Part shown: piece by piece, positions 1 to 5,545 of the stretch
Layout: the number at the start of each line of letters is the position of its first letter
Numbering within the stretch: the first letter of the stretch is position 1
Source of the DNA: an uncultured Paraprevotella sp.
GTDB taxonomy: Bacteria > Bacteroidota > Bacteroidia > Bacteroidales > Bacteroidaceae
DNA length: 14,713 nt
Assembly: GCA_910584955.1 (NCBI GenBank)
Contig: CAJUDC010000051.1
Location: forward strand, 456-15,168
Direction: 5' to 3'
Translations under genes and position numbers: made by a program
The notes under the pieces: generated by a model
Seen by the model: the letters and a program-made list of their open reading frames with translations, nothing else
Told to the model about the DNA's origin: nothing
Database searches by the model: none

Positions 1-296
1 TTTATTAGGTTAAAATTCAGATGTTTACATGGATATAAGAATAAAAGAAGAGGAGAATAGGCTAAAAAAACGAAAAAGAACCGAAAAAGCCTTGCTGATT
101 CCTAATTTTATTGAATTAACATACTTGTAAACTAGCGATATAGGAAAATTTGACGCATATTTTGTTTAATTTTAAAAAGCGTGAGCTATACATATTTAAT
201 TTGTAAACATGAATGTGTGATTTACTCGAATTACAAAATTAAATTCATGATGCAAAAAATAAAATAAGACCGTGAATAAAGATTTTAATTCCTAAA
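1..296. other. AT-rich intergenic region without a supported gene
   Basis: No open frame here looks like a gene; the reading frames are short and the DNA is strongly AT-rich compared with the genes to the right. Short inverted words are present (CATGAAT at 208-214 and ATTCATG at 243-249; AATTTGTAA at 199-207 and TTACAAAATT at 231-240), but the two pairs are interleaved rather than nested, so they do not build one hairpin. I see no tRNA, insertion sequence end or CRISPR repeat. Confidence 0.6.
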
Positions 297-328
297 TTTG
301 TGCGTCAATGGGATTTTCTTTACTTTTG
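297..328 (+). promoter_or_regulatory. Consensus Bacteroidota promoter for the XRE regulator
   Basis: TTTG at 297-300 is followed after exactly 20 nt by TACTTTTG at 321-328. This fits the TTTG-N19..21-TAnnTTTG pattern of the Bacteroidota primary sigma factor. Transcription should begin near 335, leaving a leader of roughly 45 nt before the ATG at 382. Confidence 0.8.
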
Positions 329-381
329 TAAATGGATAAAACAAGGTGTTTTTCCCTGTTAGGACAGTTGACCATTGAAAA

Positions 382-897
382 ATGATGAAAGATCGGATTA
401 TGCTAATTATGGAGAAGGAGAGTATGACGCAACAGGAGTTTGCCACGGCGTTGGAGATCTCTCCCTCTTCCTTGTCAAGTATTTTCAACGGGCGGACCAA
501 CCCGACCAACAATCATGTACAGGCGGTGCACCGCCGGTTTCCGAATATAAACATCAGTTGGCTGATGTTTGGCGAGGGTGAAATGTATATCGACGAAGAG
601 CCGGAGCCGAAGAAAAACACCTCTTCCGCTACAGAAGCGGCTACACTGCCTTTCGAGGGCTCCTCCCCTTATACAGGAGGCGAAGGCTTGGGCGGTGCGG
701 TAGGTCCGTTGCCCGGTATGCCGGTGGCGGTGTCGGGCGGACAAACGGATGCCGAGGGAGGTAATATACCGTTTCAGACAGCGGTTCCCGTCATTCGTGA
801 GACCATCAAATATATTGACAAACCGCAGCGAAGAATAACAGAGATCAGGATCTTTTTTGACGACGGTACGTTCGAGACTTTCCAGGGGACGAAGTGA
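382..897 (+). CDS. XRE-type helix-turn-helix transcriptional regulator
   Basis: A 171-residue probable DNA-binding regulator. Residues 5-66 read as a Cro/C1-type helix-turn-helix: 'MTQQEFATALEISPSSLSSI' (15-34) supplies the turn and recognition helix, followed by an 'FNGRTNP' loop and 'NISWLMFGEGEMY' (57-69), the usual end of this domain in Bacteroidota. Residues 70-137 are a low-complexity Gly/Pro/Glu-rich linker. The tail from about 138 ('ETIKYIDKPQRRITEIRIFF', then 'DDGTFETF') looks like a short conserved beta-rich module seen in related Bacteroidota regulators, from memory rather than a search. Two adjacent ATGs (382 and 385) are possible starts; the first is listed. The gene has its own promoter and terminator, so it is monocistronic. 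Its targets cannot be read from the sequence; it may regulate itself, since nothing nearby is an obvious partner. Confidence 0.85.
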   Translation: MMKDRIMLIMEKESMTQQEFATALEISPSSLSSIFNGRTNPTNNHVQAVHRRFPNINISWLMFGEGEMYIDEEPEPKKNTSSATEAATLPFEGSSPYTGGEGLGGAVGPLPGMPVAVSGGQTDAEGGNIPFQTAVPVIRETIKYIDKPQRRITEIRIFFDDGTFETFQGTK

Positions 898-920
898 GTC
901 TCACCGGCTGCATACGTCCG

Positions 921-967
921 GCATACACGGTCTTTTCTTTGCGGGAGAAGGCCGTGTATGCTGTTTT
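921..967 (+). terminator. Rho-independent terminator after the XRE regulator
   Basis: GCATACACGG (921-930) pairs perfectly with CCGTGTATGC (952-961). The stem continues inward through a mostly paired U/C-rich arm (931-937) against a G/A-rich arm (945-951). TGTTTT follows directly (962-967). It lies 24 nt past the stop codon. Confidence 0.8.
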
Positions 968-1253
968 CGCTCGTTCCCCTGTCGGATATGAACGGAGACG
1001 CCGGCAGCGAAAAGGCGTGGCCCCGACTGTATGTTCACATCAAGATTGGATTTGTATAGATCGTGCTGTGATTTGTCCGGTTCATGTCTTGATGTGTACA
1101 GAACGCACAATGGTTTTCAGTCGTCTTGTGCTGTTCTTTCTTTTGTCTCCTCCTGTGGATTCTTTTCTTTCGACGGATGCCGTAAGATGTCTTCCCGACG
1201 ATCCTGCGGTAATATTTATACCTAAACAAGAAGTCGTTTCGGGATTAATCTTT
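968..1253. other. Gene-free leader region upstream of pyrK
   Basis: The space between the XRE terminator and pyrK contains no coding frame I can defend; the open frames crossing it have no recognisable composition and run through the terminator or the pyrK promoter. It does hold an imperfect 14-bp inverted repeat (TGTTCACATCAAGA at 1032-1045 and TCTTGATGTGTACA at 1087-1100, one mismatched pair), listed separately. Confidence 0.5.
1032..1100. repeat. Long-range inverted repeat upstream of pyrK
   Basis: TGTTCACATCAAGA (1032-1045) and TCTTGATGTGTACA (1087-1100) are reverse complements apart from one mismatched pair, separated by 41 nt. No T-tract follows. It lies about 150 bp upstream of the likely pyrK start site, so it is not obviously part of the pyrK leader. 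It could be an operator pair or part of an unrecognised RNA. Confidence 0.5.
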
Positions 1254-1261
1254 TATCTTTG
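1254..1261 (+). promoter_or_regulatory. Bacteroidota -7 element for pyrKD
   Basis: TATCTTTG (1254-1261) is an exact TAnnTTTG box, with transcription expected near 1268. No good TTTG lies 19-21 nt upstream, so the promoter may be weak or activator-dependent. Its position rules out the upstream TTG (1259) as the pyrK start and supports the ATG pair at 1292/1295. Confidence 0.55.
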
Positions 1262-1291
1262 CAAGCAGCAAGTGATATACCTATATTATAT

Positions 1292-2071
1292 ATGATGAAA
1301 AAATACATACTGGATCTGACGGTAAAGAGCAACACGCGGCTGCACGAACGCTATGTGTTGCTGAAACTGACGGCGGAGGAGGAACTGCCGGCGATGGTGC
1401 CGGGGCAGTTTGCCGAACTTAAAGTGGAGAATTCGCCGACGACCTTCCTGCGTCGTCCGATTTCGATAAATTATGTGGACCGGGAGAAAAACGAAGTCTG
1501 GTTTCTTATACAGACGATAGGAGACGGCACCCGTGCATTGGCCGGTCTGAAGGCAGGAGATACGTTGAATGTGGTGATGCCGCTGGGCAACGGCTTTACG
1601 ATGCCCTCGGGAGATACGGAAAAAGTGCTGCTGGTGGGCGGCGGTGTCGGTACGGCTCCTCTGCTTTATATGGGTAAGATGATGGCGGAGGCCGGTTGCA
1701 GACCCCATTTTCTGCTGGGCGCCCGTTCGGTCGGAGATCTGCTGGAGACGGATATGTTTCGTGAATTGGGGGAGGTGTATCTGACTACCGAGGACGGAAC
1801 GGCGGGAGAGCGTGGTTTTGTGACACAGCATTCCGTGTGGGAGCGTGAGCGGTTTGACCGGATTGCCACCTGCGGTCCCAAGCCGATGATGATGGCTGTG
1901 GCCCGTTATGCCAAGAGCCGGGGCATATCCTGCGAGGTGTCGTTGGAAAATACGATGGCTTGCGGTGTGGGCGCCTGCTTGTGCTGTGTGGAAAATACGA
2001 CTGAAGGCCACGTGTGTGTGTGTAAGGATGGACCGGTTTTCAATATAAATAAGTTATTATGGCAGATTTAA
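1292..2071 (+). CDS. pyrK: Dihydroorotate dehydrogenase B, electron transfer subunit (PyrK)
   Basis: The flavin/iron-sulfur subunit of class 1B dihydroorotate dehydrogenase, passing electrons from PyrD's FMN through a [2Fe-2S] cluster and FAD to NAD+ during pyrimidine synthesis in the cytoplasm. The 259 residues match the family's usual length. 'RRPISI' (54-59) is the FAD-binding R-P-x-S motif. 'GGGVGTAP' (116-123) is the NAD-binding glycine loop. The C-terminal cluster ligands are Cys224, Cys229, Cys232 and probably Cys244, in the C-x4-C-x2-C pattern followed by 'CKDGPVF'; extra cysteines at 231 and 242 sit beside them. The start is one of two adjacent ATGs (1292, 1295), chosen because the -7 box at 1254-1261 leaves a leader of about 24 nt. 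The 3' end overlaps pyrD by 13 nt, so the pair is surely one operon with coupled translation. Confidence 0.95.
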   Translation: MMKKYILDLTVKSNTRLHERYVLLKLTAEEELPAMVPGQFAELKVENSPTTFLRRPISINYVDREKNEVWFLIQTIGDGTRALAGLKAGDTLNVVMPLGNGFTMPSGDTEKVLLVGGGVGTAPLLYMGKMMAEAGCRPHFLLGARSVGDLLETDMFRELGEVYLTTEDGTAGERGFVTQHSVWERERFDRIATCGPKPMMMAVARYAKSRGISCEVSLENTMACGVGACLCCVENTTEGHVCVCKDGPVFNINKLLWQI

Positions 2072-2970
2072 GAGTAGATATAGCGGGGCTTCGTCTGAGT
2101 AATCCCGTCATGACGGCGTCGGGCACGTTCGGCTACGGACTGGAGTTTGCCGATCTGGTGGATTTGGAAAAGATCGGCGGTATCATCGTCAAAGGTACCA
2201 CTTTGCGTCCCCGTGAGGGGAATCCGTATCCGCGAATGGCCGAGACGGCTTCGGGGATGCTGAATTGCGTGGGTCTTCAGAACAAGGGTGTGGATTACTT
2301 TTGCCGGGAGATTTATCCGGCTATCAAGTCCATCGGGACGAACATGATCGTGAATGTTTCGGGCTCTTGCCCCGAGGACTATGCCGAGTGTGCCGCCCGC
2401 ATCAATGAGCTGGAACGGATTCCGGCGATAGAGTTGAACATCTCCTGTCCGAACGTGAAACAGGGAGGTATGGCTTTCGGGGTCACTGCCAAGGGCGCTG
2501 CCGAGGTGGTGAGAGCCGTCAGGGATGCTTACCGCAAGACGCTGATAGTGAAACTGTCGCCTAACGTCACGGATATTGCCGACATCGCACGCAGTGTGGA
2601 GGATGCCGGGGCGGATGCCGTCAGTCTGATCAATACGCTGATGGGTATGGCCATTGATATTGAAAAGCGCAAGCCCGTGTTGTCTATCGCTACGGGCGGA
2701 CTGAGCGGTCCGGCGGTGAAGCCGGTGGCCTTGCGTATGGTGTGGCAGGTGGCCCGGGCCGTCGGGATCCCGGTGGTAGGTCTAGGCGGTATTATGACGG
2801 CTGCCGATGCCGTGGAATTCTTATTGGCCGGAGCCACGGCCGTAGAGGTAGGAACGGCCAACTTCATCGATCCGGCGATAAGCGTGAAGATTGCCGACGG
2901 CATCAACGATTATCTGGAGAGACACGGTTGCCGGAGCGTGACGGAGATTATCGGTGCGCTTGAATCGTAG
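2059..2970 (+). CDS. pyrD: Dihydroorotate dehydrogenase B, catalytic subunit (PyrD, class 1B)
   Basis: The FMN-containing TIM-barrel subunit that oxidises dihydroorotate to orotate, the fourth step of de novo pyrimidine synthesis; class 1B enzymes work as a PyrD2-PyrK2 complex using NAD+. The full-length 303 residues carry 'NPVMTASGTFGYG' (15-27), 'KGTTLRPREGNP' (45-56), 'NCVGLQNKG' (69-77) and 'ELNISCPNVKQGG' (125-137). Cys130 in the last motif is the catalytic base position that marks class 1 enzymes (Ser in class 2). 'GGLSGPAVKP' (213-222) and 'GLGGI' (241-245) bind the FMN phosphate. The ATG at 2059 lies inside the last codons of pyrK in another frame, giving a 13-nt overlap. The pyrK neighbour confirms class 1B. 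No convincing terminator follows the stop. Confidence 0.96.
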   Translation: MADLRVDIAGLRLSNPVMTASGTFGYGLEFADLVDLEKIGGIIVKGTTLRPREGNPYPRMAETASGMLNCVGLQNKGVDYFCREIYPAIKSIGTNMIVNVSGSCPEDYAECAARINELERIPAIELNISCPNVKQGGMAFGVTAKGAAEVVRAVRDAYRKTLIVKLSPNVTDIADIARSVEDAGADAVSLINTLMGMAIDIEKRKPVLSIATGGLSGPAVKPVALRMVWQVARAVGIPVVGLGGIMTAADAVEFLLAGATAVEVGTANFIDPAISVKIADGINDYLERHGCRSVTEIIGALES

Positions 2971-3001
2971 GGATTTTCCTATCCGTTAAAAGGGAATGCC
3001 C

Positions 3002-3033
3002 GTTGGACGGGGAAAAATCTTTGTTTACCTTTG
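3002..3033 (+). promoter_or_regulatory. Probable promoter of the lipoprotein gene
   Basis: TACCTTTG (3026-3033) is an exact TAnnTTTG box. GTTG (3002-3005), three of four matches to TTTG, lies 20 nt upstream. Transcription near 3040 would give a leader of about 26 nt to the ATG at 3066. Confidence 0.6.
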
Positions 3034-3065
3034 TCGTGTGAACGTAGAACGAAAAAAGAAAGAAT

Positions 3066-3641
3066 ATGAAGGTAATGAAAAAGCGTATATGGGGATGGGT
3101 GATGTTGCTCGCTGTGCTGGGATTGAGCAGTTGCGACCCCGACAGTGACAGGGGATACATGCTCTCGGGGCGTTGGTTCGGTGACCTGGGTATGATGGTG
3201 AACGGCTATCCGGCCCGAGGTTCGGATATTGAGTTTATTCCCCAGTCCAGAGACTATACGTCCGGTTACGGCACGGAAATCGATTATTACGGGCGTTACG
3301 GCATGATGACGATAAGCCACCGTTTTGAGTGGTTTGTGAGCGACGGAGTGATTTATCTGCGTTTTGACGACCCGGCGCTGGATTGCATGATTCGTAATTA
3401 CAGCCTGTCCGACCAGTATTTCCGGGGCTATATGGACGGTGCTTTCGAATCGTCGTATTTCACGCTCCGCTCGTATCAGAAATATTGGCACGACTACGGT
3501 TATTGGGACGAGGACTACGACTATCCTTATTGGGGTGACTATTATGTGAAGGAGAAGACGGACCGGCAGGCGTCGCCCCGGGCCGGAACGGAAAGTCCCG
3601 TATGTGTGCGCAGGCACAATCAGCCTCCCGTTGAAGAATAG
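3066..3641 (+). CDS. Tyrosine-rich lipoprotein of unknown function
   Basis: A 191-residue predicted lipoprotein. The N-terminus has two or three basic residues, a hydrophobic core and a lipobox 'LSSC' ending at Cys23, so the mature protein should begin at a lipidated cysteine. The first mature residues are acidic (CDPDSDRG), a context linked in Bacteroidota to surface export of lipoproteins (inference). Residues 30-135 ('LSGRWFGDLG...', 'RFEWFVSDGVIYLRFDD', 'YFRGYMDG') alternate like a beta-sheet domain and faintly recall lipocalin-like Bacteroidota lipoproteins, but I do not assign a family. The segment around 139-160 is extraordinarily rich in Tyr, Asp and Trp ('YWHDYGYWDEDYDYPYWGDY'), followed by a basic, disordered tail. 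Its promoter and the terminator after its stop make it monocistronic. Confidence 0.8.
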   Translation: MKVMKKRIWGWVMLLAVLGLSSCDPDSDRGYMLSGRWFGDLGMMVNGYPARGSDIEFIPQSRDYTSGYGTEIDYYGRYGMMTISHRFEWFVSDGVIYLRFDDPALDCMIRNYSLSDQYFRGYMDGAFESSYFTLRSYQKYWHDYGYWDEDYDYPYWGDYYVKEKTDRQASPRAGTESPVCVRRHNQPPVEE

Positions 3642-3643
3642 AG

Positions 3644-3684
3644 TATGGACCGGTATGTTTTTACAACCGGTCCATAAATTTTTT
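3644..3684. terminator. Shared terminator between convergent lipoprotein and thioesterase genes
   Basis: TATGGACCGGT (3644-3654) pairs perfectly with ACCGGTCCATA (3666-3676), and TGT/ACA extends it inward around a TTTT loop. On the plus strand the stem is followed by AAATTTTTT (3677-3684), a good U-tract for the lipoprotein gene. On the minus strand the tail is poorer. The last codons and stop (3661) of the thioesterase lie inside the hairpin. Confidence 0.75.
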
Positions 3685-4041
3685 ACGGTCGATGATGAAA
3701 CGGATGTGCTCCCCCTCGCCGATCAGTCCGGCTTCGTCTTGAGCCGATACGGAGAAGGTGAGTTTTCTTCCTTCCTCTTTCAACAGAACCGCAGTAGCCG
3801 ATACGGTCTTTCCGGGACCTGTAGGCCGGATGTGCGAGGTGCTTATATAACCTCCTACGGTGGTGCTGCCTTCAGGCAGACGGGATGCTACGGCCAGCAT
3901 GGCGGCATTTTCCATAAGGGCCGTCATGGCCGGCGTGCCCCATACGTTGAGGTCGCCGCTTCCGATGTTTGCGGCCAAGTCTTTTTCCGTTACTGTTGTT
4001 GTCGATGTGTGTGTGAGTCCTGTTTCCATATCCATTGTCAT
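3661..4041 (-). CDS. Hotdog-fold thioesterase, fluoroacetyl-CoA thioesterase (FlK)-like
   Basis: A 126-residue cytoplasmic hotdog thioesterase, expected to hydrolyse a small acyl-CoA. The opening 'METGLTHTSTTTVTEKDLAA' (5-24), then 'SGDLNVWGTPAMTALMENAA' (28-47), follows the FlK family. Thr36, Glu44 and His70 have the same spacing (8 and 26 residues) as the Thr42/Glu50/His76 triad described for FlK. The true substrate is unknown; most homologues have no link to fluoroacetate, so a housekeeping acyl-CoA role is likelier. The frame stays open upstream, but an exact -7 box at 4067-4060 (minus) places the start at one of three ATGs (4041, 4035, 4029); the first is listed. The gene converges on the lipoprotein and its stop is within the shared terminator stem. 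Confidence 0.85.
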   Translation of the reverse strand: MTMDMETGLTHTSTTTVTEKDLAANIGSGDLNVWGTPAMTALMENAAMLAVASRLPEGSTTVGGYISTSHIRPTGPGKTVSATAVLLKEEGRKLTFSVSAQDEAGLIGEGEHIRFIIDRKKFMDRL

Positions 4042-4059
4042 GTAGGTTGATTCGGCAGA

Positions 4060-4067
4060 CAAAGATA
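4060..4067 (-). promoter_or_regulatory. -7 element for the thioesterase gene
   Basis: Read on the minus strand, 4067 to 4060 is TATCTTTG, an exact TAnnTTTG box, giving a start near 4053 and a leader of about 12-24 nt. No TTTG lies at the expected upstream distance, so only half of the promoter matches. Confidence 0.5.
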
Positions 4068-4137
4068 AGCAATAAAACTTAGAGCGACCGTTAAATGTCT
4101 TTCCCATTTTATTGCTATATTCGCGGCGTGTTATGAA

Positions 4138-4419
4138 ATGGTAATGGAAAAGATACAGGAAGCGGAAGATTTTGTCGAGGCCCTCTATGCTTTTGTGGCT
4201 TCGGAGTTGCGCCGGGTGAGCGATGTGACTTACAGTAGGGAAGGAGTGAAGATAACGGACGCACGCAACCATTTGTTTTGTCCGGTGGAAAATGCAGTTA
4301 CGGACGAGGCGTCCGACGTGTATCTGCTGGTCGACTTATGCCACACGGACGAGGATATGCAAACCGTCCCCGACAAGATGCGTATGTGGCGGGTTGCACG
4401 AAATTACTGGACGATATGA
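4138..4419 (+). CDS. Small hypothetical protein
   Basis: A 93-residue soluble protein that I do not recognise. It has no signal peptide or membrane segment. The N-terminal third ('MEKIQEAEDFVEALYAFVAS') should be helical. The middle resembles a small mixed fold with two beta-like runs ('VKITDARNHLFCPVEN' and 'DVYLLVDLC'), and the end is 'MWRVARNYWTI'. The amino-acid make-up (balanced acidic and basic residues, plausible hydrophobic pattern) and lack of any better gene at this spot support it. ATGs at 4138 and 4144 are both possible starts. It is divergent from the thioesterase, with about 96 bp between them, and convergent with the 64-aa gene at 4449. A weak -7 match (TATATTCG, 4116-4123) lies upstream. 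Confidence 0.6.
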   Translation: MVMEKIQEAEDFVEALYAFVASELRRVSDVTYSREGVKITDARNHLFCPVENAVTDEASDVYLLVDLCHTDEDMQTVPDKMRMWRVARNYWTI

Positions 4420-4448
4420 AATAGACAAAAGCGGATTCGGAACTTCTT

Positions 4449-4643
4449 TTAAAGCTCTTCTGCGGGAATCTCCATGACTTCTCCGTCGCGGGCCACTACC
4501 AGCGAGAGATTGTCATGTCTGGCTCGTTCGATAAGGCGTTCTTGCGCCCGGAGAATGCCTTCGTCGATTTTGCGCTGCATTTCCGCCACTTCAGTCTCGC
4601 TCATTATCATCTGATTTGCTGTATTTACTTTTGATTTCCTCAT
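4449..4643 (-). CDS. Small protein downstream of zeta-like ATPase, possible antitoxin
   Basis: A 64-residue protein. Residues 14-44 ('IMSETEVAEMQRKIDEGILR', then 'AQERLIERARH') should form a long charged helix, and the C-terminus 'LSLVVARDGEVMEIPAEEL' looks like a small beta hairpin. Its ATG (4643) lies inside the 3' end of the zeta-like gene in another frame, overlapping by 53 bp, so its translation depends on the same mRNA. A small, helical partner translated with a zeta/COG4185-type ATPase fits a toxin-antitoxin pair with the toxin gene first. This is inference: I see no DNA-binding motif and the protein does not resemble epsilon or PezA. No clear terminator follows. Confidence 0.65.
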   Translation of the reverse strand: MRKSKVNTANQMIMSETEVAEMQRKIDEGILRAQERLIERARHDNLSLVVARDGEVMEIPAEEL

Positions 4644-5199
4644 AAAAATCCGGTTCCAATATGGTTACTTTAGAATCTTTCCAGCCGTAAGCAATTTTGT
4701 GGGTCGGGCAAATGCTGTTGTTGTACAACGCCCAATAGTCGCAGATAGGCATATACAGATTGAACAGGTTGCTCAACCCATTGTCGAAGCGGCGGAAGAT
4801 AACATCCGTCGGGATGTTGTGCCCGCCCATGCTTACCCGTTTCGCCACTCGTTTGACAGCTTGTTCGGGACAAGCCAGCGAGAAGAACAGCAACGTGACG
4901 AAATAGCCCCGCTTCTGAGCCTGTTGTATCAGCTTCACATACGACCGTGTAGCCAAAGTTGTTTCGAAAGCGAAGGTCTCTCCTTCTCTCAACAAGTGGA
5001 TGATTCTGTCTATCATCAGGCGACCGGCTTGAATGGCCACCCCCTCGGGATTGAACGGAGAGAGACCGGCGGCTATCTCGTCGGCATTGACAAACTCTCG
5101 GCAGTCCAACATTTCAGGCAACACCGTGAAACTGGCGGTAGTTTTCCCTGCACCGTTGCATCCGGCAATGATGTATAGATTGTGTTTTCGATCTGCCAT
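4591..5199 (-). CDS. Zeta-toxin-like P-loop ATPase/kinase (COG4185 type)
   Basis: A 202-residue P-loop protein of the zeta toxin/predicted ABC-type ATPase group. The Walker A motif is 'GCNGAGKTT' (13-21). Asp40 in 'FVNADEIAAGLSPFNPE' is the position of the zeta catalytic aspartate. 'FAFETTLATRSY' (76-87) includes the conserved E-T-T. 'RVAKRVSMGGHNIP' (117-130) and 'RRF' (136-138) supply the arginine lid and GGH motif. 'CDYWALYNNS' (153-162) is the usual C-terminal signature. Zeta toxins phosphorylate UDP-N-acetylglucosamine; for this subgroup the substrate is not settled, so 'kinase' is inference. All expected motifs are intact. A good promoter lies just upstream, and the partner gene at 4643 overlaps the last 53 bp. 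Confidence 0.85.
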   Translation of the reverse strand: MADRKHNLYIIAGCNGAGKTTASFTVLPEMLDCREFVNADEIAAGLSPFNPEGVAIQAGRLMIDRIIHLLREGETFAFETTLATRSYVKLIQQAQKRGYFVTLLFFSLACPEQAVKRVAKRVSMGGHNIPTDVIFRRFDNGLSNLFNLYMPICDYWALYNNSICPTHKIAYGWKDSKVTILEPDFYEEIKSKYSKSDDNERD

Positions 5200-5222
5200 A
5201 TACTTATCTTGTTATTTGTGAA

Positions 5223-5254
5223 CAAAAATAGCACATCGAATTGAAAGGTACAAC
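5223..5254 (-). promoter_or_regulatory. Promoter of the zeta-like ATPase operon
   Basis: On the minus strand GTTG (5254-5251, three of four matches to TTTG) is followed after 20 nt by TATTTTTG (5230-5223), an exact TAnnTTTG box. Transcription near 5216 leaves a short leader of about 17 nt to the ATG at 5199. Confidence 0.6.
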
Positions 5255-5545
5255 AAAAGAAGCATTTTTTAACCAAATAAGACGGGTGGGAGAAAGGACG
5301 TCGTTCTTCCCTTCGGTTTTTGTTGCCGGAAAAAATCATTTTATCCGTTGAGTGTCAAAAATACGCTTCCAGATACTTCTTCTTTTAAAAGAAAGTGCTA
5401 TTTTTGCATCATCCGGTTTGTTTGTCCGGCGGAACGGAGGCGCTTTTCTCTTTGTTCCCGGACGATTGGATCTGTTGTCATTATAAGCGGATCGCGTGTG
5501 CGGCATACGTTTGTAAGTGAGGGAAATCAATAAAACAAGATATGT
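5255..5545 (+). promoter_or_regulatory. Divergent intergenic region with candidate GH43 promoters
   Basis: The 346-bp gap between the zeta-like gene and the GH43 gene holds no other gene. Two exact TAnnTTTG boxes face the GH43 gene: TATTTTTG at 5399-5406 and TACGTTTG at 5506-5513. Neither has a TTTG 19-21 nt upstream. A third, TTTG at 5421-5424 with TCTCTTTG at 5447-5454, has a good -33 but an imperfect -7 and a 22-nt spacer. Which one is used, and whether an activator helps, cannot be decided from sequence. Confidence 0.45.

Noticed and set aside
894..1295. 133-codon plus-strand frame between the XRE regulator and pyrK
   Set aside because: It overlaps the XRE stop, runs through a terminator hairpin and the pyrK -7 box, and its Cys/Arg/Val-rich translation resembles nothing.
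1286..2011. 241-codon minus-strand frame opposite pyrK
   Set aside because: Antisense shadow of a clearly identified pyrK; His/Arg/Gln-rich with no motif.
3661..4272. Long 203-codon version of the thioesterase starting at 4272
   Set aside because: The extra N-terminal 77 residues overlap the promoter box at 4067-4060 and the divergent gene at 4138, and FlK-like proteins begin at about 'METGLTH'.
5279..5325. Imperfect hairpin GGGAGAA...TTCTTCCC followed by a T-run as a terminator
   Set aside because: No plus-strand gene ends upstream of it, the pairing has internal mismatches and almost no loop, and the flanking genes diverge from this gap.
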